From NCBI GenBank assembly GCA_963668655.2, contig CAXXPQ010000002.1, forward strand, positions 310,001 through 374,000: 64,000 nucleotides of DNA, given 5' to 3'. Origin of the DNA: G963668655 sp963668655 (GTDB taxonomy: Bacteria > Myxococcota_A > SURF-8). The notes under the pieces are model-generated. The model saw nothing but the letters and a program-made list of their open reading frames with translations, did not search any database and was not told where the DNA came from. A program made the position numbers and the translations under genes. Below are positions 42,687-55,801 of the stretch, piece after piece. Each line of letters begins with the position of its first letter. The first letter of the stretch is position 1.

Positions 42687-44875
42687 CAGTTCGTTCCCGG
42701 CGCGTTTTGCATCAGCTTCATCAGTCGGGCCGCCGCGTGAGCGATAACCGTCCCGGGACCGAAAATGGCGGCCGCGCCGTCCCGAAAAAGCGCCTCGTAA
42801 TCGCCGGGGGGCACTACGCCGCCCACGGTGATGAGAATATCCTTCCGTCCGCGTTCGTCCAAAGCCTTGCGCAGGGCGGGCACGAGCGTCAGGTGTCCGG
42901 CGGCCAGGGAACTGATCCCCACCACATGCACGTCGTTTTCCACGGCGTCATCGGCGGCTTCGGCGGGGGTCTGGAAAAGCGGTCCGATGTCCACGTCGAA
43001 TCCCAGATCCGCAAAAGCCGTGGCGATGACTTTCTGTCCCCGATCGTGGCCGTCCTGTCCCAGTTTGGCCACCAGAATGCGGGGACGCCGCCCCTCGCTC
43101 CGTTCAAAGTCTTCCGTCATCTTTCGGACGCTGCGGATGTCCTCCGAATCCATGCCCACCTCGCTGCCGTAAACACCGCCGATGGCCCGGGAGGTCGCCC
43201 GATGGCGGCCGTAGACCTTTTCCAGCGCGTCGCTGATTTCCCCCACCGTGGCCATGGCCCGGGCGGCCTCGATGGAAAGTTCCAACAGATTTCCTTCTCC
43301 GGTTTCCGCCGAGCGGGTCAAGGCCGAAAGCGCAGCTTCCACACGGGCCGGATCCCTTTCGGAGCGCAGCCGCCGGAGCCGTTCGATCTGGCGCTCGCGC
43401 ACCGCGCCGGTGTCCACCTTCAGGATCTCGATGTCCTCTTCGGTGTCGGGCGGATACTTGTTCACTCCCACGATAACCTGTTTTCCGGAATCGATGCGCG
43501 CCTGGGTGCGGGCGCTGGCCTCCTCGATGCGCATCTTGGGCAGACCGGTCTCGATGGCGCGGGCCATGCCGCCCAGTTTTTCCACCTCTCGAATGTGCGA
43601 GAGCGCTCGGTCATACAGGTCGCGGGTCAGCCGCTCGACGTAATAGCTGCCGCCCCAGGGATCGATCACCTTGCAGGTGCCGCTTTCCTGCTGGAGGTAG
43701 AGCTGGGTGTTGCGGCTGATGCGCGCGCTGAAGTCCGTGGGCAGGGCCAGGGCCTCGTCCAGGGAGTTGGTGTGCAGACTCTGGGTGTGGCCCTGGGTGG
43801 CGGCCATGGCTTCCACGCAGGTGCGCACGGCGTTGTTGAAGGGATCCTGTGCGGTGAGCGTCCAGCCGCTGGTCTGGCAATGGGTGCGCAGACTCATGGA
43901 CTTGGGATTTTCGGGATCAAAGGTCTTGACCAGCCCCGCCCATAGCAGACGCGCCGCGCGCAGCTTGGCCACCTCCATGAAGAAATTCATGCCCACGCTC
44001 CAGAAAAACGAGATGCGCGGGGCGAAGGCGTCGATATTCAGACCGGCCCGGATTCCGGCGCGCAGGTATTCCAGGCCGTCGGCCATGGTGTATCCCAGTT
44101 CGATATCCGCCGGAGCGCCGGCTTCCTGCATGTGATAGCCGCTGACGCTGATGCTGTTGAATCGCGGCATGTGTTTGGAGGTGTGCTCAAAGATATCCGC
44201 GATGATGCGCAGGGACGGTTCGGGCGGATAGATATAGGTATTGCGGACCATGAACTCTTTCAGGATATCGTTCTGGATGGTGCCGGAAAGCTGCTCCTGA
44301 CGGACGCCCTGCTCCTCGGCGGCCACGACGTACAGAGCCATCACCGGCAGCACCGCGCCGTTCATGGTCATGCTCACGCTCATGCGGTCCAGAGGAATGC
44401 CGTCGAAGAGGATGCGCATGTCGTGAATGGAGTCGATGGCCACGCCCGCCATACCCACGTCGGCGGCCACGCGCTCGTGATCGGAGTCGTAGCCCCGGTG
44501 GGTGGCCAGATCGAAGGCGATGGATAACCCTTTCTGTCCGGCGGCCAGGTTACGGCGATAGAAGGCGTTGCTTTCCTCGGCGGTTGAAAAACCCGCGTAC
44601 TGGCGGACGGTCCAGGGCCGCGTGACGTACATGGTGGAATAGGGGCCGCGCAGAAAAGGCGGCAGGCCCGGCATGGTCTCCAGGTGAGTCAGTCCCTCCA
44701 GATCGACAGCCGAATACAGTGGCTTGACGGTGATGCCCTCCGGGGTGTTCCAGAGACTTTCCTCGGGAGGGCGGCCCTCCGCTTCGGCGCGTTTTCGCCA
44801 GCCCTCCGGACCGGAGGAAGGAGGAACCGGGATGTCGTCGAAGGCGATCTTGCTGAAATCGGGAAGGCGCGTCAT
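42686..44875 (-). CDS. mutB: Methylmalonyl-CoA mutase large subunit
   Basis: 729 aa. Catalyses B12-dependent interconversion of (R)-methylmalonyl-CoA and succinyl-CoA. The N-terminal TIM barrel includes RPWTVRQYAGFSTAEESN and SLSIAFDLATHRGYDSDH. The C-terminal cobalamin domain has DGHDRG with the cobalt ligand His610, followed by the GG of TVGGVVPPGDYEAL. Length and residues match the catalytic subunit. The start overlaps the mutA stop by 4 bp (ATGA). Confidence 0.97.
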   Translation of the reverse strand: MTRLPDFSKIAFDDIPVPPSSGPEGWRKRAEAEGRPPEESLWNTPEGITVKPLYSAVDLEGLTHLETMPGLPPFLRGPYSTMYVTRPWTVRQYAGFSTAEESNAFYRRNLAAGQKGLSIAFDLATHRGYDSDHERVAADVGMAGVAIDSIHDMRILFDGIPLDRMSVSMTMNGAVLPVMALYVVAAEEQGVRQEQLSGTIQNDILKEFMVRNTYIYPPEPSLRIIADIFEHTSKHMPRFNSISVSGYHMQEAGAPADIELGYTMADGLEYLRAGIRAGLNIDAFAPRISFFWSVGMNFFMEVAKLRAARLLWAGLVKTFDPENPKSMSLRTHCQTSGWTLTAQDPFNNAVRTCVEAMAATQGHTQSLHTNSLDEALALPTDFSARISRNTQLYLQQESGTCKVIDPWGGSYYVERLTRDLYDRALSHIREVEKLGGMARAIETGLPKMRIEEASARTQARIDSGKQVIVGVNKYPPDTEEDIEILKVDTGAVRERQIERLRRLRSERDPARVEAALSALTRSAETGEGNLLELSIEAARAMATVGEISDALEKVYGRHRATSRAIGGVYGSEVGMDSEDIRSVRKMTEDFERSEGRRPRILVAKLGQDGHDRGQKVIATAFADLGFDVDIGPLFQTPAEAADDAVENDVHVVGISSLAAGHLTLVPALRKALDERGRKDILITVGGVVPPGDYEALFRDGAAAIFGPGTVIAHAAARLMKLMQNAPGTN

Positions 44876-46992
44876 GGGCTCACTCCTGATTTTTGCTGAA
44901 GCGATTCAAGAATTTCCAGGGCGTCACAGCCCAGGAACAGGAAGGTGTCCACTCCGGCGTCCATAAAGTTTTGTTCGTGCTCGCCGGGACGCCCGGCCAG
45001 GGCCACGGATTTCGCTCCGGCCTTTTTCAAAAGCGGAGCAAGAACCGGCACGGTTTCGGGATAGGTTTCATCCGTGGAGCAGATCACCGCCAGGTCCGCT
45101 TCCGAATCGGCGAAGGCGGCGGCGCAGTCCTCCGGGGTAAGAAAACCGTCGTTTTCCACGGCCAGAAATCCGCCCGCGCCGTAGAAGTTGGCCGAGAACG
45201 TGGCCCGAGCCTTGTGCTTGGGGATGCTGCCCATGTTGGCTAGGAACACCCGGGGCGGCCGTCCGGTCCTTTTCTCGAATTCTCGCGCCCGTTCGCGCAG
45301 ACGCTCGAAGTCCTCCGCCTCTCGCTTAGGGACGAAGACCGGAGCGCTTTCCTCCGCGCCGTTCGTCCAGAGCGCGGCGGAAAGCTCGCCCAGAGTGGCG
45401 CCCCGTTCGGCGGCGGAAAGCAGCGATTCGACGTAGGTTTCGGAGTCCGCAGGATCCAGGTTGAAGGAAAACGCCACCGGCCGCCCCGGTTTGGCGCGAA
45501 CATTGCGGAGCCGTTCATCCGTGGCCCGTCGCCAGGCGTCCGTTGCGGAGTTTCCGCGAACGGGCAGGATTTCGGCCGGATTGGGAAATTCGCTCACGCC
45601 GGTAATGGGATCCTTCCGCTTGGCGACGGCCTTCCGCCTTTTCTCCGCCGTCCGGACGATCCTTCCCAGCAACCAGCCGGACCGTAGCGCCGTCGCCATG
45701 CCGCCCTGTTTTTCGATCTCCTGAAAGAATTCCCAGGCCTTGCGGGCCAGATCCTCGGTCAGGCGCTCCACGTATGAACTGCCTCCGGCCGGATCCATCA
45801 CCCGGTCCAGGTGGGTTTCCTCCTTCAGAATCGCCTGGGTGTTGGCCGCGATGCGCCGCCCGAAATCCTCCGGTTCGCCCAACGCGGCGTCGAAAGCTTG
45901 TGTGGCGATGCCGTCCGCGCCGCCCGCCGCCGCCGCGAAACTCTCCGCCGTCTTGCGCAGGATGTTCACATAGGGATCGTCGCGGGTGAGCGTCCGCCCG
46001 GAGGTGCGCGCATACAGACGCATGGAGGGAGACGATTCGTCGCCGCCGGAAGCCAGAACCAGTTTGGACCACAGCAACCGGGCCGCCCGCAGCTTCGCGA
46101 TTTCCATGAAGAAATTACGCCCAACGGAGAAAATGAACTCCATGCGCAGAAGGGCCGCTTTCAGTTTCATTCCACGTTCCGTCAGCACCCGCAGCCCCTC
46201 CGCGCCGGCGGCCAGAGCGATGGCCAGTTCCTCCACGGCATGGGCGCCCGCATCGTGATAGATCCCCGTGTCCACGCACAGGCTGCGGAGGTTCGGCGCG
46301 TGTTCGGCGCACCAGCGCGACCAGACCGCGATTTGTTCGTAGGCGCGTTCCAGCGAACCCGGCAGCGATCCGGTTTCGGCCAGTTCCGCCAGGGGGTCGA
46401 AGGCCAGCGACCCAACGAGCGTTTGAGAAGAAACGTCGGATTTCCGTGCACGAACCAGCATCAGCGCCGCCAGCGCGAGCGTTCCCGCTCCCGCCTGAAA
46501 GGACAAAGGCGTTTCCTGAGGGTCGATACCCTCCAGTAAAATCTCCAGATCTTCCGCCGAGGAAACCGAAACCCCTTCCATTCCCGCACTTCCATGGGCG
46601 CGCTTATCGTCGGCATCCAATCCCCGACGTCCGGCGCAATCCAGGCGGATCCAAGGCGCGTCCACCGGCCCGCGAAGATCCGTCCGCATGGCGCGATTAC
46701 AGGCGGCCGGATCCGCCATGGCGTAATCCTGGCGGATCTCCCACCCGCCGGGCCGCCCCGAGGCACGCGCTCCCCGGGTATAGGGCATCTCTCCCGGAAA
46801 ACCGCCGGGATCGCCGTCGGACGGCCAGTCTTCGCACCGATAGATCGGTTGAAGATCCAGGCCCTCATGGGTGCGGGTCACCAGTCGTTTTTCGAAGGGT
46901 GCGCCCTTCAGATCCTCCTCCACCCGTTTGCGCCATTCATCGTAGGAAACCGCTTCGAAAGCGCCGACGAGCTTTGCGTTTTCGTCCGTCAT
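44872..46992 (-). CDS. mutA: Methylmalonyl-CoA mutase small subunit
   Basis: 706 aa from ATG 46992 (AAAGGG 6 nt upstream); an in-frame ATG at 47019 is an alternative. Same overall fold as MutB (RTSGRTLTRDDPYVNILR, AAGGADGIATQAFDAAL). The C-terminal cobalamin-like domain lacks the DxHxxG motif: where it is expected there is NMGSIPKHKARATF. This marks it as the non-catalytic partner of a heterodimeric mutase. First gene of the operon, with a promoter at 47069-47097. Confidence 0.95.
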   Translation of the reverse strand: MTDENAKLVGAFEAVSYDEWRKRVEEDLKGAPFEKRLVTRTHEGLDLQPIYRCEDWPSDGDPGGFPGEMPYTRGARASGRPGGWEIRQDYAMADPAACNRAMRTDLRGPVDAPWIRLDCAGRRGLDADDKRAHGSAGMEGVSVSSAEDLEILLEGIDPQETPLSFQAGAGTLALAALMLVRARKSDVSSQTLVGSLAFDPLAELAETGSLPGSLERAYEQIAVWSRWCAEHAPNLRSLCVDTGIYHDAGAHAVEELAIALAAGAEGLRVLTERGMKLKAALLRMEFIFSVGRNFFMEIAKLRAARLLWSKLVLASGGDESSPSMRLYARTSGRTLTRDDPYVNILRKTAESFAAAAGGADGIATQAFDAALGEPEDFGRRIAANTQAILKEETHLDRVMDPAGGSSYVERLTEDLARKAWEFFQEIEKQGGMATALRSGWLLGRIVRTAEKRRKAVAKRKDPITGVSEFPNPAEILPVRGNSATDAWRRATDERLRNVRAKPGRPVAFSFNLDPADSETYVESLLSAAERGATLGELSAALWTNGAEESAPVFVPKREAEDFERLRERAREFEKRTGRPPRVFLANMGSIPKHKARATFSANFYGAGGFLAVENDGFLTPEDCAAAFADSEADLAVICSTDETYPETVPVLAPLLKKAGAKSVALAGRPGEHEQNFMDAGVDTFLFLGCDALEILESLQQKSGVSP

Positions 46993-47068
46993 TCCGTGCC
47001 CTTTCCCCAACGTCTGCATGGAAATCCGGTATCGGAGTCCATGCGACCATTCTTCGGATCATCGTTTT

Positions 47069-47097
47069 ATGCTAGTGGCCCAAAGGCAAGCATGCAA
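47069..47097 (-). promoter_or_regulatory. Sigma70-type promoter of the mutA-mutB-meaB operon
   Basis: On the minus strand TTGCAT, 17-bp spacer, TAGCAT; about 75 bp before the mutA start. Confidence 0.6.
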
Positions 47098-47139
47098 GAG
47101 ATTTTCTCAGAAGGTGGTCGAATTCGAATGCAATCCACG

Positions 47140-47176
47140 AAAAAAAACGGCGGGATGGAGGATCCACCCGCGCCGG
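47140..47176 (-). terminator. Terminator of the barrel gene at 47212
   Basis: On the minus strand a CGGCGCGGG/CCCGCCG stem with one bulge, followed by TTTTTTTT. Confidence 0.75.
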
Positions 47177-47211
47177 TTTTCCTGACTTTGATCGGTTCGC
47201 CGTTCGGATCG

Positions 47212-48279
47212 TCAGAAAGTCACGCCCGCCTTGACGACCACCTGCCACATGCGCTCGTCCGTGGGATAGCTTTCCCAGACGCGCAGCTGCACGCCCGCGC
47301 CCGCCTGGAAGCGCTTGGTTTTGTAATTAATGCCGGGCGTCACGAAGATCGCGGTCTGGTGCTCGGGATAAATCAGGGTGATTCCGGTAGGTTCCGCAAC
47401 CAGATGCACGCCGCCGAAAACCCGGAAGGCCACCGGGATACCGTAGTCGATACCGAAGGGGTTTTTGTCCAGACTGTAATCCGGGATACGCTGGGGATAG
47501 CATTTCTGGCTCGCTGCGTTGCTCGTTCCGTTGGCGCATTTTGTAGCGGAGGAATTGTTGCCGCTGTTGGTGTCGATGAAGATGGGAATACCGAAAAACG
47601 GCGTAATGAAGACACGATCGATGAAGGCCATTCCAACGGTAACGAAAGGCCGTGGATGAAAAACGTCCATGCTGAACACGTCCTGCAAACTCTGGCTGAT
47701 GAAGCGAAGGTCCAGACCGGCGGCGATGATGATGGGCTTCTTGTTATATAAAGCATACAGGAAGCCGATATTGAAATCGGGAATGATGAAGCTGGTCTTC
47801 GCATCTCCGGAAAGAATTCCAAGACCCATGTCGAAATTCAGGGAAAGCTTCTTTTTCAGAATGACGAACTGTCCGCCTGGACGGAAGGTGTAGGCCTGGA
47901 TGGCGTCGGTTCCATCATCGTAGAACGCCATATCCACGCCCAGGGAAAAGCGCCACTTCGGCACGATACGCTGTCCGTTAAACGGTTCCGGATATTTGCT
48001 TTCATCCACGGTTTTGCCGGTGTCGTCCTTCTTTTTCTTGGCGTTTTTCTTGGCCCGGGCGGCCATGGCGCCGGAGGCTGGAGAACCGGATTTCTTTGAT
48101 TTTTTCGCTTTGGACGACTTTTTCTTTTCCGTCTCCGCCACTTTCATCGGACGGTCATCGGCATCGGAGATCGCGGTTTCGTCCGCCGGAAAAGCGAACG
48201 CCGCCTGGGAAAACCCGAAGAGAAAAAAGGCAAGAAGCCCGAAAAGCGAAAGTCTTGCAAGCATACGAGCCGGTTTCAT
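47212..48279 (-). CDS. Putative outer-membrane beta-barrel protein
   Basis: 355 aa, ATG with CGGAGGG upstream. Signal peptide (LSLFGLLAFFLFGFSQAAFAF), then a Lys-rich low-complexity segment (KKKSSKAKKSKKSG...) of about 45 residues. The remainder alternates polar and hydrophobic residues as in a barrel and ends in VVVKAGVTF, the aromatic C-terminal residue used for outer-membrane insertion. No specific family is recognised. Single-gene unit. Confidence 0.75.
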   Translation of the reverse strand: MKPARMLARLSLFGLLAFFLFGFSQAAFAFPADETAISDADDRPMKVAETEKKKSSKAKKSKKSGSPASGAMAARAKKNAKKKKDDTGKTVDESKYPEPFNGQRIVPKWRFSLGVDMAFYDDGTDAIQAYTFRPGGQFVILKKKLSLNFDMGLGILSGDAKTSFIIPDFNIGFLYALYNKKPIIIAAGLDLRFISQSLQDVFSMDVFHPRPFVTVGMAFIDRVFITPFFGIPIFIDTNSGNNSSATKCANGTSNAASQKCYPQRIPDYSLDKNPFGIDYGIPVAFRVFGGVHLVAEPTGITLIYPEHQTAIFVTPGINYKTKRFQAGAGVQLRVWESYPTDERMWQVVVKAGVTF

Positions 48280-48762
48280 GAATCCCTCCGATCGTTCGGT
48301 TAATCAAAGTCCGGAAAGGCTAGCAAATGCCGCTCCCGAAGTCAAACGAATCGCTCCTGGCTTGAGCCGAAATGACGATTCTTACAAGAAACAAGCAACA
48401 TTCATGCCAAGGAACGCGTTTCAGGCGCCCCATTTTCAGAGAAACGAACCGAGCCGGGCCTGAAACCGCGCGGCGGCCGAGTTGCTTTATCCACCCGGCA
48501 TTAAAGAACGATCGTTTTCGTCGGATTTTATTTCCGCTGAATGTATGAAGGCAACCTTTAAAAATCCATATTCCGCTGCGAACGAACCTGAAAATCGTTC
48601 GTTCTCGCGACGAATAGCCATTTTTAGAGGTTGCCTAAAGACGGACGGTCGAATATCGAGAAATGACGTCCCGCAGAACCTGCGCTAGCGTGCGGCACGG
48701 ATGAAGAAACATCATTCCGCCATGCTCCAACCCGGCGAATTCTTTCAGGTTCCGTCCCGAAA
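48280..48762. other. Intergenic stretch between barrel gene and glycyl radical fusion
   Basis: 483 bp without a supported gene. The only clear structure is the nested palindrome at 48549-48636; the sequence is AT-richer than its neighbours. Confidence 0.5.
48549..48636 (+). repeat. Nested palindrome (about 88 bp)
   Basis: Outer arms AGGCAACCT/AGGTTGCCT (9 bp), flanking runs AAAAA/TTTTT, and inner arms GCGAACGAAC/GTTCGTTC. The arms nest, so the segment can form one long stem. It lies downstream of the glycyl radical gene and may act as its terminator or be the remnant of a mobile element. Confidence 0.6.
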
Positions 48763-52107
<3,345 letters not shown>

Positions 52108-52283
52108 AATCAGCTCCGGCGGTATGGATTTCGCGAATCGGACGGGCTCCAAGTCCGGGGCGGCGAAATCGGATGGGTGACAAATCGTACCGTGTCTCTC
52201 GGGGTGGAAAGACGGAACTCTTCAAGCGTTTCGAAAAGGATGATTCGGTCGGCGTTGCAAACACGCATGGACGTTACTCCCAA

Positions 52284-52907
52284 TTACGCGCCGAAGCCGA
52301 AGAAGGCGAAGTCCACCAGTTCGGACGTCAGCGCCTTCAGGTCGACGGACGCGTTTTCGTCCTGCAACCACAGGGTGATGTGGCGTAGCGCCATACCCAC
52401 CAGCGACTGGGAGACGATGGCGGTGTCGCAGCGCCGGGCAAATCCCTTGCCGATGGCGTGATCGAGGTAAAAAGCGGCCAATCCGGCGAATTGATCCAGC
52501 AGATTCTGCAACCGTTGTTCGAATTCTCGATCGACAGTTGGGGCTTCACGCAGCAGCACGAGGACAAGCTGTCGATTTTCCTGCATCAGGTTGGCCATCG
52601 CCAGTACGGCATCGCGGCTGGCCTGCCGATATTCATCGGCGTTGGAGGGCAGGTGGCTGGTCATGAAGTCGAACTCGCCCAGCAGCATGTTGCCGAAGTT
52701 GCTCATCACGGTGTCGATGAGTTCGCGCTTGCAAGAGAAATGGCGGTAGAAGGTTCCCTGCCCCATGCCCACACGCGCCACGATGTCGGAAATAAGCGTG
52801 GCGTGGTAGCCTTTTTCGTTGAACACCTCAATGGCGGCGTCGAGCAACGCCTTGGCGGTCTTGTTCTTGCGTTCCTCGTCGCGTTGTTTTCTAAGGATGG
52901 AAACCAT
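52284..52907 (-). CDS. TetR-family transcriptional regulator
   Basis: 207 aa from ATG 52907 (GGGAG upstream). The N-terminal HTH reads ATLISDIVARVGMGQGTFYRHF, typical of TetR proteins; the C-terminal two thirds are helical ligand-binding and dimerisation domains. It precedes the activase-glycyl radical fusion on the same strand and is the natural candidate to control it. Its promoter contains an 8-bp palindrome GACTAGTC overlapping the -35 region, so autoregulation is plausible. Confidence 0.92.
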   Translation of the reverse strand: MVSILRKQRDEERKNKTAKALLDAAIEVFNEKGYHATLISDIVARVGMGQGTFYRHFSCKRELIDTVMSNFGNMLLGEFDFMTSHLPSNADEYRQASRDAVLAMANLMQENRQLVLVLLREAPTVDREFEQRLQNLLDQFAGLAAFYLDHAIGKGFARRCDTAIVSQSLVGMALRHITLWLQDENASVDLKALTSELVDFAFFGFGA

Positions 52908-52951
52908 TGGCAATCTCCCGACTTTCAGCAATCCGTCGCAACCACGAAATC

Positions 52952-52980
52952 ATCATAACCCAAACGGACGGACTAGTCAA
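52952..52980 (-). promoter_or_regulatory. Promoter of the TetR gene with candidate operator
   Basis: On the minus strand TTGACT (52980-52975), 17-bp spacer, TATGAT (52957-52952). The palindrome GACTAGTC at 52971-52978 overlaps the -35 element. Confidence 0.6.
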
Positions 52981-53111
52981 TCTCATTTTTTCAAGTTTAT
53001 TACGGTGTCGCAGAATCGGGGTGGGACTCAAGCGTTCGCGATGCATTCAAAAACGAAGAATTTCCCGAAAAACCCTCCCGATTTTTTGCCCGTCGGTGAT
53101 ACACTTCCGCC

Positions 53112-54578
53112 ATGTGCGCCATGAACCACAAGGAAATCCGCGCCGTTGCGGAAGAATGGAAAAGCATGGAAGGCGCCGCGCTGAAGCGCGCCTACCAACC
53201 CACGCTCCACGAACTGATTCTGGCTTTTCGCCACCGGGGAAAGGAGCGTCTTCTGCTGATCGGCATCGAGGACGACCACAGCCGAATCCACCTTCTGGAC
53301 AACAAACCGAAAAGTCCTAGGATTCCCTATGGTTTCGTCTCTCTACTGCGCGCCCGGCTGGGCGTTTCCCGCCTGGAACGCATTTACGCCGTGGAAAACG
53401 AGCGCCTGCTTCGGTTCGATTTTCAGGCCTTGGAGGACGAAAAGGAAAGCCGCTATCACCTGGCGGTGGAACTCACCGGCCGCCACGCCAATGCCTTTTT
53501 CCTGGACGCCGACGGCATCATCCTGGGCGCCATGCGTCCCAATCGCTCCACCAAGCGCTCGCTTGCCGTTGGAAGGCCCTACGCCCCCCCGCTCCCCGCG
53601 CCCCCAAAGACGGATCTCCCCATGCGATTGGACGGAGAAACGGACGATGGAGACGGCTTCGAAAAAAGCCGCCGTGCGGCCGCCCTTTTCGGCGCGGCCG
53701 CAAAAGCCTCGCGCACGGAGAAGCGCGAGGCTCGGATCCGCCGCGAGATCCGCCTGCGGATCCGGCGGCTGGAACGCGCCCGGCATTCCTTGGACCGCGA
53801 TCGGGAAAAGGCCCGGCAAGCCCCGGAATGGCGAACCTTCGCGGATCTGTTGCAGATTCACTTCGGGGCGCTCAAACCCGGTCTTCGCGAGTTGAGCGTG
53901 GAGGATGTTATCGGGCAGACGGGAACGGTGACCATTCCCCTGGATCCGACGCTCTCGCCGCGAGCCAACGTGGAGCGACTGTACCGCCGGGCCAAGAAAG
54001 CCGATCGGGCGATTCCGCAGATCGATCGACGGGAACGGGAGATCGAGGACGAACGAGATCACCTGCTGCGACTGTCCGAACTACTGGACGAAGATGGAGA
54101 AGCCGCCTTTTCCAAACTGGAGAACGCCCTGAGCCTGCAACCGGAAGAAAAAAGCCGGGAGGTGGTGAAGCGGAAGAAGGAAACGCCCTGGCGACGCTTT
54201 TTAAGCGCGTCCGGAAAGGAAATCCGGGTGGGTCGCAACGCGAAGGAAAACGACGGACTGACCTTCCGGTATGCCAAGGGGGACGATTTCTGGTTTCATG
54301 CCTCGGGGTATGCGGGAAGCCACGTCCTGGTGCCCATCGACCGGGGAGCACAGATCGATCCGGAAACGTTGGCCGACGCGGCGACCCTGGCAGCTCATTA
54401 TTCCAAGGCCCGGGGAGGCGGTATCGAAGTTTCCTATACCCGCGCCCGATATATCCGCAAGCCGAAAGGCGCGCCTCCCGGTCAGGTCATCATGAGCCAG
54501 AGAAAAACCTGGTACGTGGACCCGGATCCGGAGCGCATCCGTCGCCTGATGCAATCCTGTCCGCTCGAAACGCAATGA
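53112..54578 (+). CDS. rqcH: NFACT-family ribosome quality-control protein (RqcH-like)
   Basis: 488 aa. N-terminal NFACT-N domain (AYQPTLHELILAFRHRGKERLLLIGIE), central Arg/Glu-rich coiled coils, and the C-terminal NFACT-R domain with VGRNAKENDGLTFRYAKGDD, WFHASGYAGSHV and HYSKARGGG. Bacterial RqcH binds obstructed 50S subunits and adds Ala tails to stalled nascent chains. The protein is somewhat shorter than Bacillus RqcH (about 570 aa). No strong ribosome site; an in-frame ATG at 53121 is an alternative start. It converges on rnd. Confidence 0.9.
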   Translation: MCAMNHKEIRAVAEEWKSMEGAALKRAYQPTLHELILAFRHRGKERLLLIGIEDDHSRIHLLDNKPKSPRIPYGFVSLLRARLGVSRLERIYAVENERLLRFDFQALEDEKESRYHLAVELTGRHANAFFLDADGIILGAMRPNRSTKRSLAVGRPYAPPLPAPPKTDLPMRLDGETDDGDGFEKSRRAAALFGAAAKASRTEKREARIRREIRLRIRRLERARHSLDRDREKARQAPEWRTFADLLQIHFGALKPGLRELSVEDVIGQTGTVTIPLDPTLSPRANVERLYRRAKKADRAIPQIDRREREIEDERDHLLRLSELLDEDGEAAFSKLENALSLQPEEKSREVVKRKKETPWRRFLSASGKEIRVGRNAKENDGLTFRYAKGDDFWFHASGYAGSHVLVPIDRGAQIDPETLADAATLAAHYSKARGGGIEVSYTRARYIRKPKGAPPGQVIMSQRKTWYVDPDPERIRRLMQSCPLETQ

Positions 54579-54622
54579 GGACAGGAAAATATGGTTGGGG
54601 GAAAAACGAAAGATGTTTCCGG

Positions 54623-55801
54623 CTAGATCCCGTTTTCCAGAATCACGGCCGGACCGTTGGGATCGGTTCCCACACGCAGACTGGCCTCGCCCCGAGCGAA
54701 CTTCCAAAGCTTGTGTCCCACCAGTTCCCCGCGCCAGCCCCGCATCATGGGTAAATCCGGCTCCCGGGGAGATTCCGCCGCCCGGCGGCAGAGTTCCAGA
54801 ATCTCGTTCTTGCGGGCGATCAAGCCTGGAGCGATACCCGCTTCCTCGGCAAGAATCGTCATGGCCAGGCTGACCAGCGGAACCCGGCTGGCGGTGCGCT
54901 TGTTTACGGAACGGGGGCCGGGATCGCGCTTCAGGCGGTCGTCCGGAAGCTCCCGGGTTTCATCGCAAATCCTCAAAATCTCCTCGCCGTATCGCTTGGC
55001 CGCGCGCTCGGAAACCAACCGCAACCCGCGCAACTCGGAGACCGCGGCCGGATGCTGCTCGGCAATGGCGGTCAGCCCTTCATCGGTGAGGATATGCCGG
55101 CGGGGCTTGTCCTGCCGGACGGCCGTCTCTTCCCGCCAGTGAAGCAGCCGACGCAAAAGTTCCCGCCGCTTGGCGGTAAGTCTCGGAGCATCCAGAAGGT
55201 TGGCGAAACGAGCCTCCACGTCCAGTGGGGTCAGCCAACGCACGCGGCGCTCTTCGATCTCGTCGGCCAGAATCCTCGTACGCCCCAGACGTTCCAGATC
55301 GGCGGCCAGACGCGCATGGATGCGTTCCAGGTGCAGCACGTCGGACGCCGCGTATTTCAACTGTTTTTCGCTCAAAGGGCGTTTGAGCCAATTGGTAACC
55401 TGCTGGCCCTTGGACAGGCGTTTGCCGGTAAAGCGCCGCACCAGAGCCGAAAGCCCCGTACTTTCCTTCATTCCGGCGAAGGAGGCCGCCAGCTGCGTGT
55501 CGAAGAAGCCACGGATATCGGCTCCGCAGCAACGGACCAGGATTTGCAGATCGATTTCGGCGTCGTGCATGATGACCGTGAGGCCGGACCGGGAAAGAGC
55601 CTCGCCCAAGGGGCGCAGATCCTCCAGCGCCAGGGGATCGATCAGCCAGACTTCTCCGGCATGGGCCATCTGAATCAAGGCCAGTTTGGGGAAGTAGGTT
55701 CGTTCCCCAATGAATTCCGTGTCCAGGGCAAGAGTGGAAAACTCCGACAGGTTCTTGCAGAGTTCGGAAAATGCGTTTTCATCGCTGATATAGTGCGTCA
55801 T
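54623..55801 (-). CDS. rnd: Ribonuclease D
   Basis: 392 aa from ATG 55801 (GAGGA 7 nt upstream); the longer frame lacks a ribosome site. DEDD exonuclease motifs: ALDTEFIGERTY (Asp and Glu), MHDAEIDL (Asp) and YAASDVLHL (Tyr and Asp). HRDC-type helical domains follow. RNase D trims tRNA 3' ends. Length agrees with the family. It converges on rqcH with 44 bp between stop codons. Confidence 0.93.
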   Translation of the reverse strand: MTHYISDENAFSELCKNLSEFSTLALDTEFIGERTYFPKLALIQMAHAGEVWLIDPLALEDLRPLGEALSRSGLTVIMHDAEIDLQILVRCCGADIRGFFDTQLAASFAGMKESTGLSALVRRFTGKRLSKGQQVTNWLKRPLSEKQLKYAASDVLHLERIHARLAADLERLGRTRILADEIEERRVRWLTPLDVEARFANLLDAPRLTAKRRELLRRLLHWREETAVRQDKPRRHILTDEGLTAIAEQHPAAVSELRGLRLVSERAAKRYGEEILRICDETRELPDDRLKRDPGPRSVNKRTASRVPLVSLAMTILAEEAGIAPGLIARKNEILELCRRAAESPREPDLPMMRGWRGELVGHKLWKFARGEASLRVGTDPNGPAVILENGI

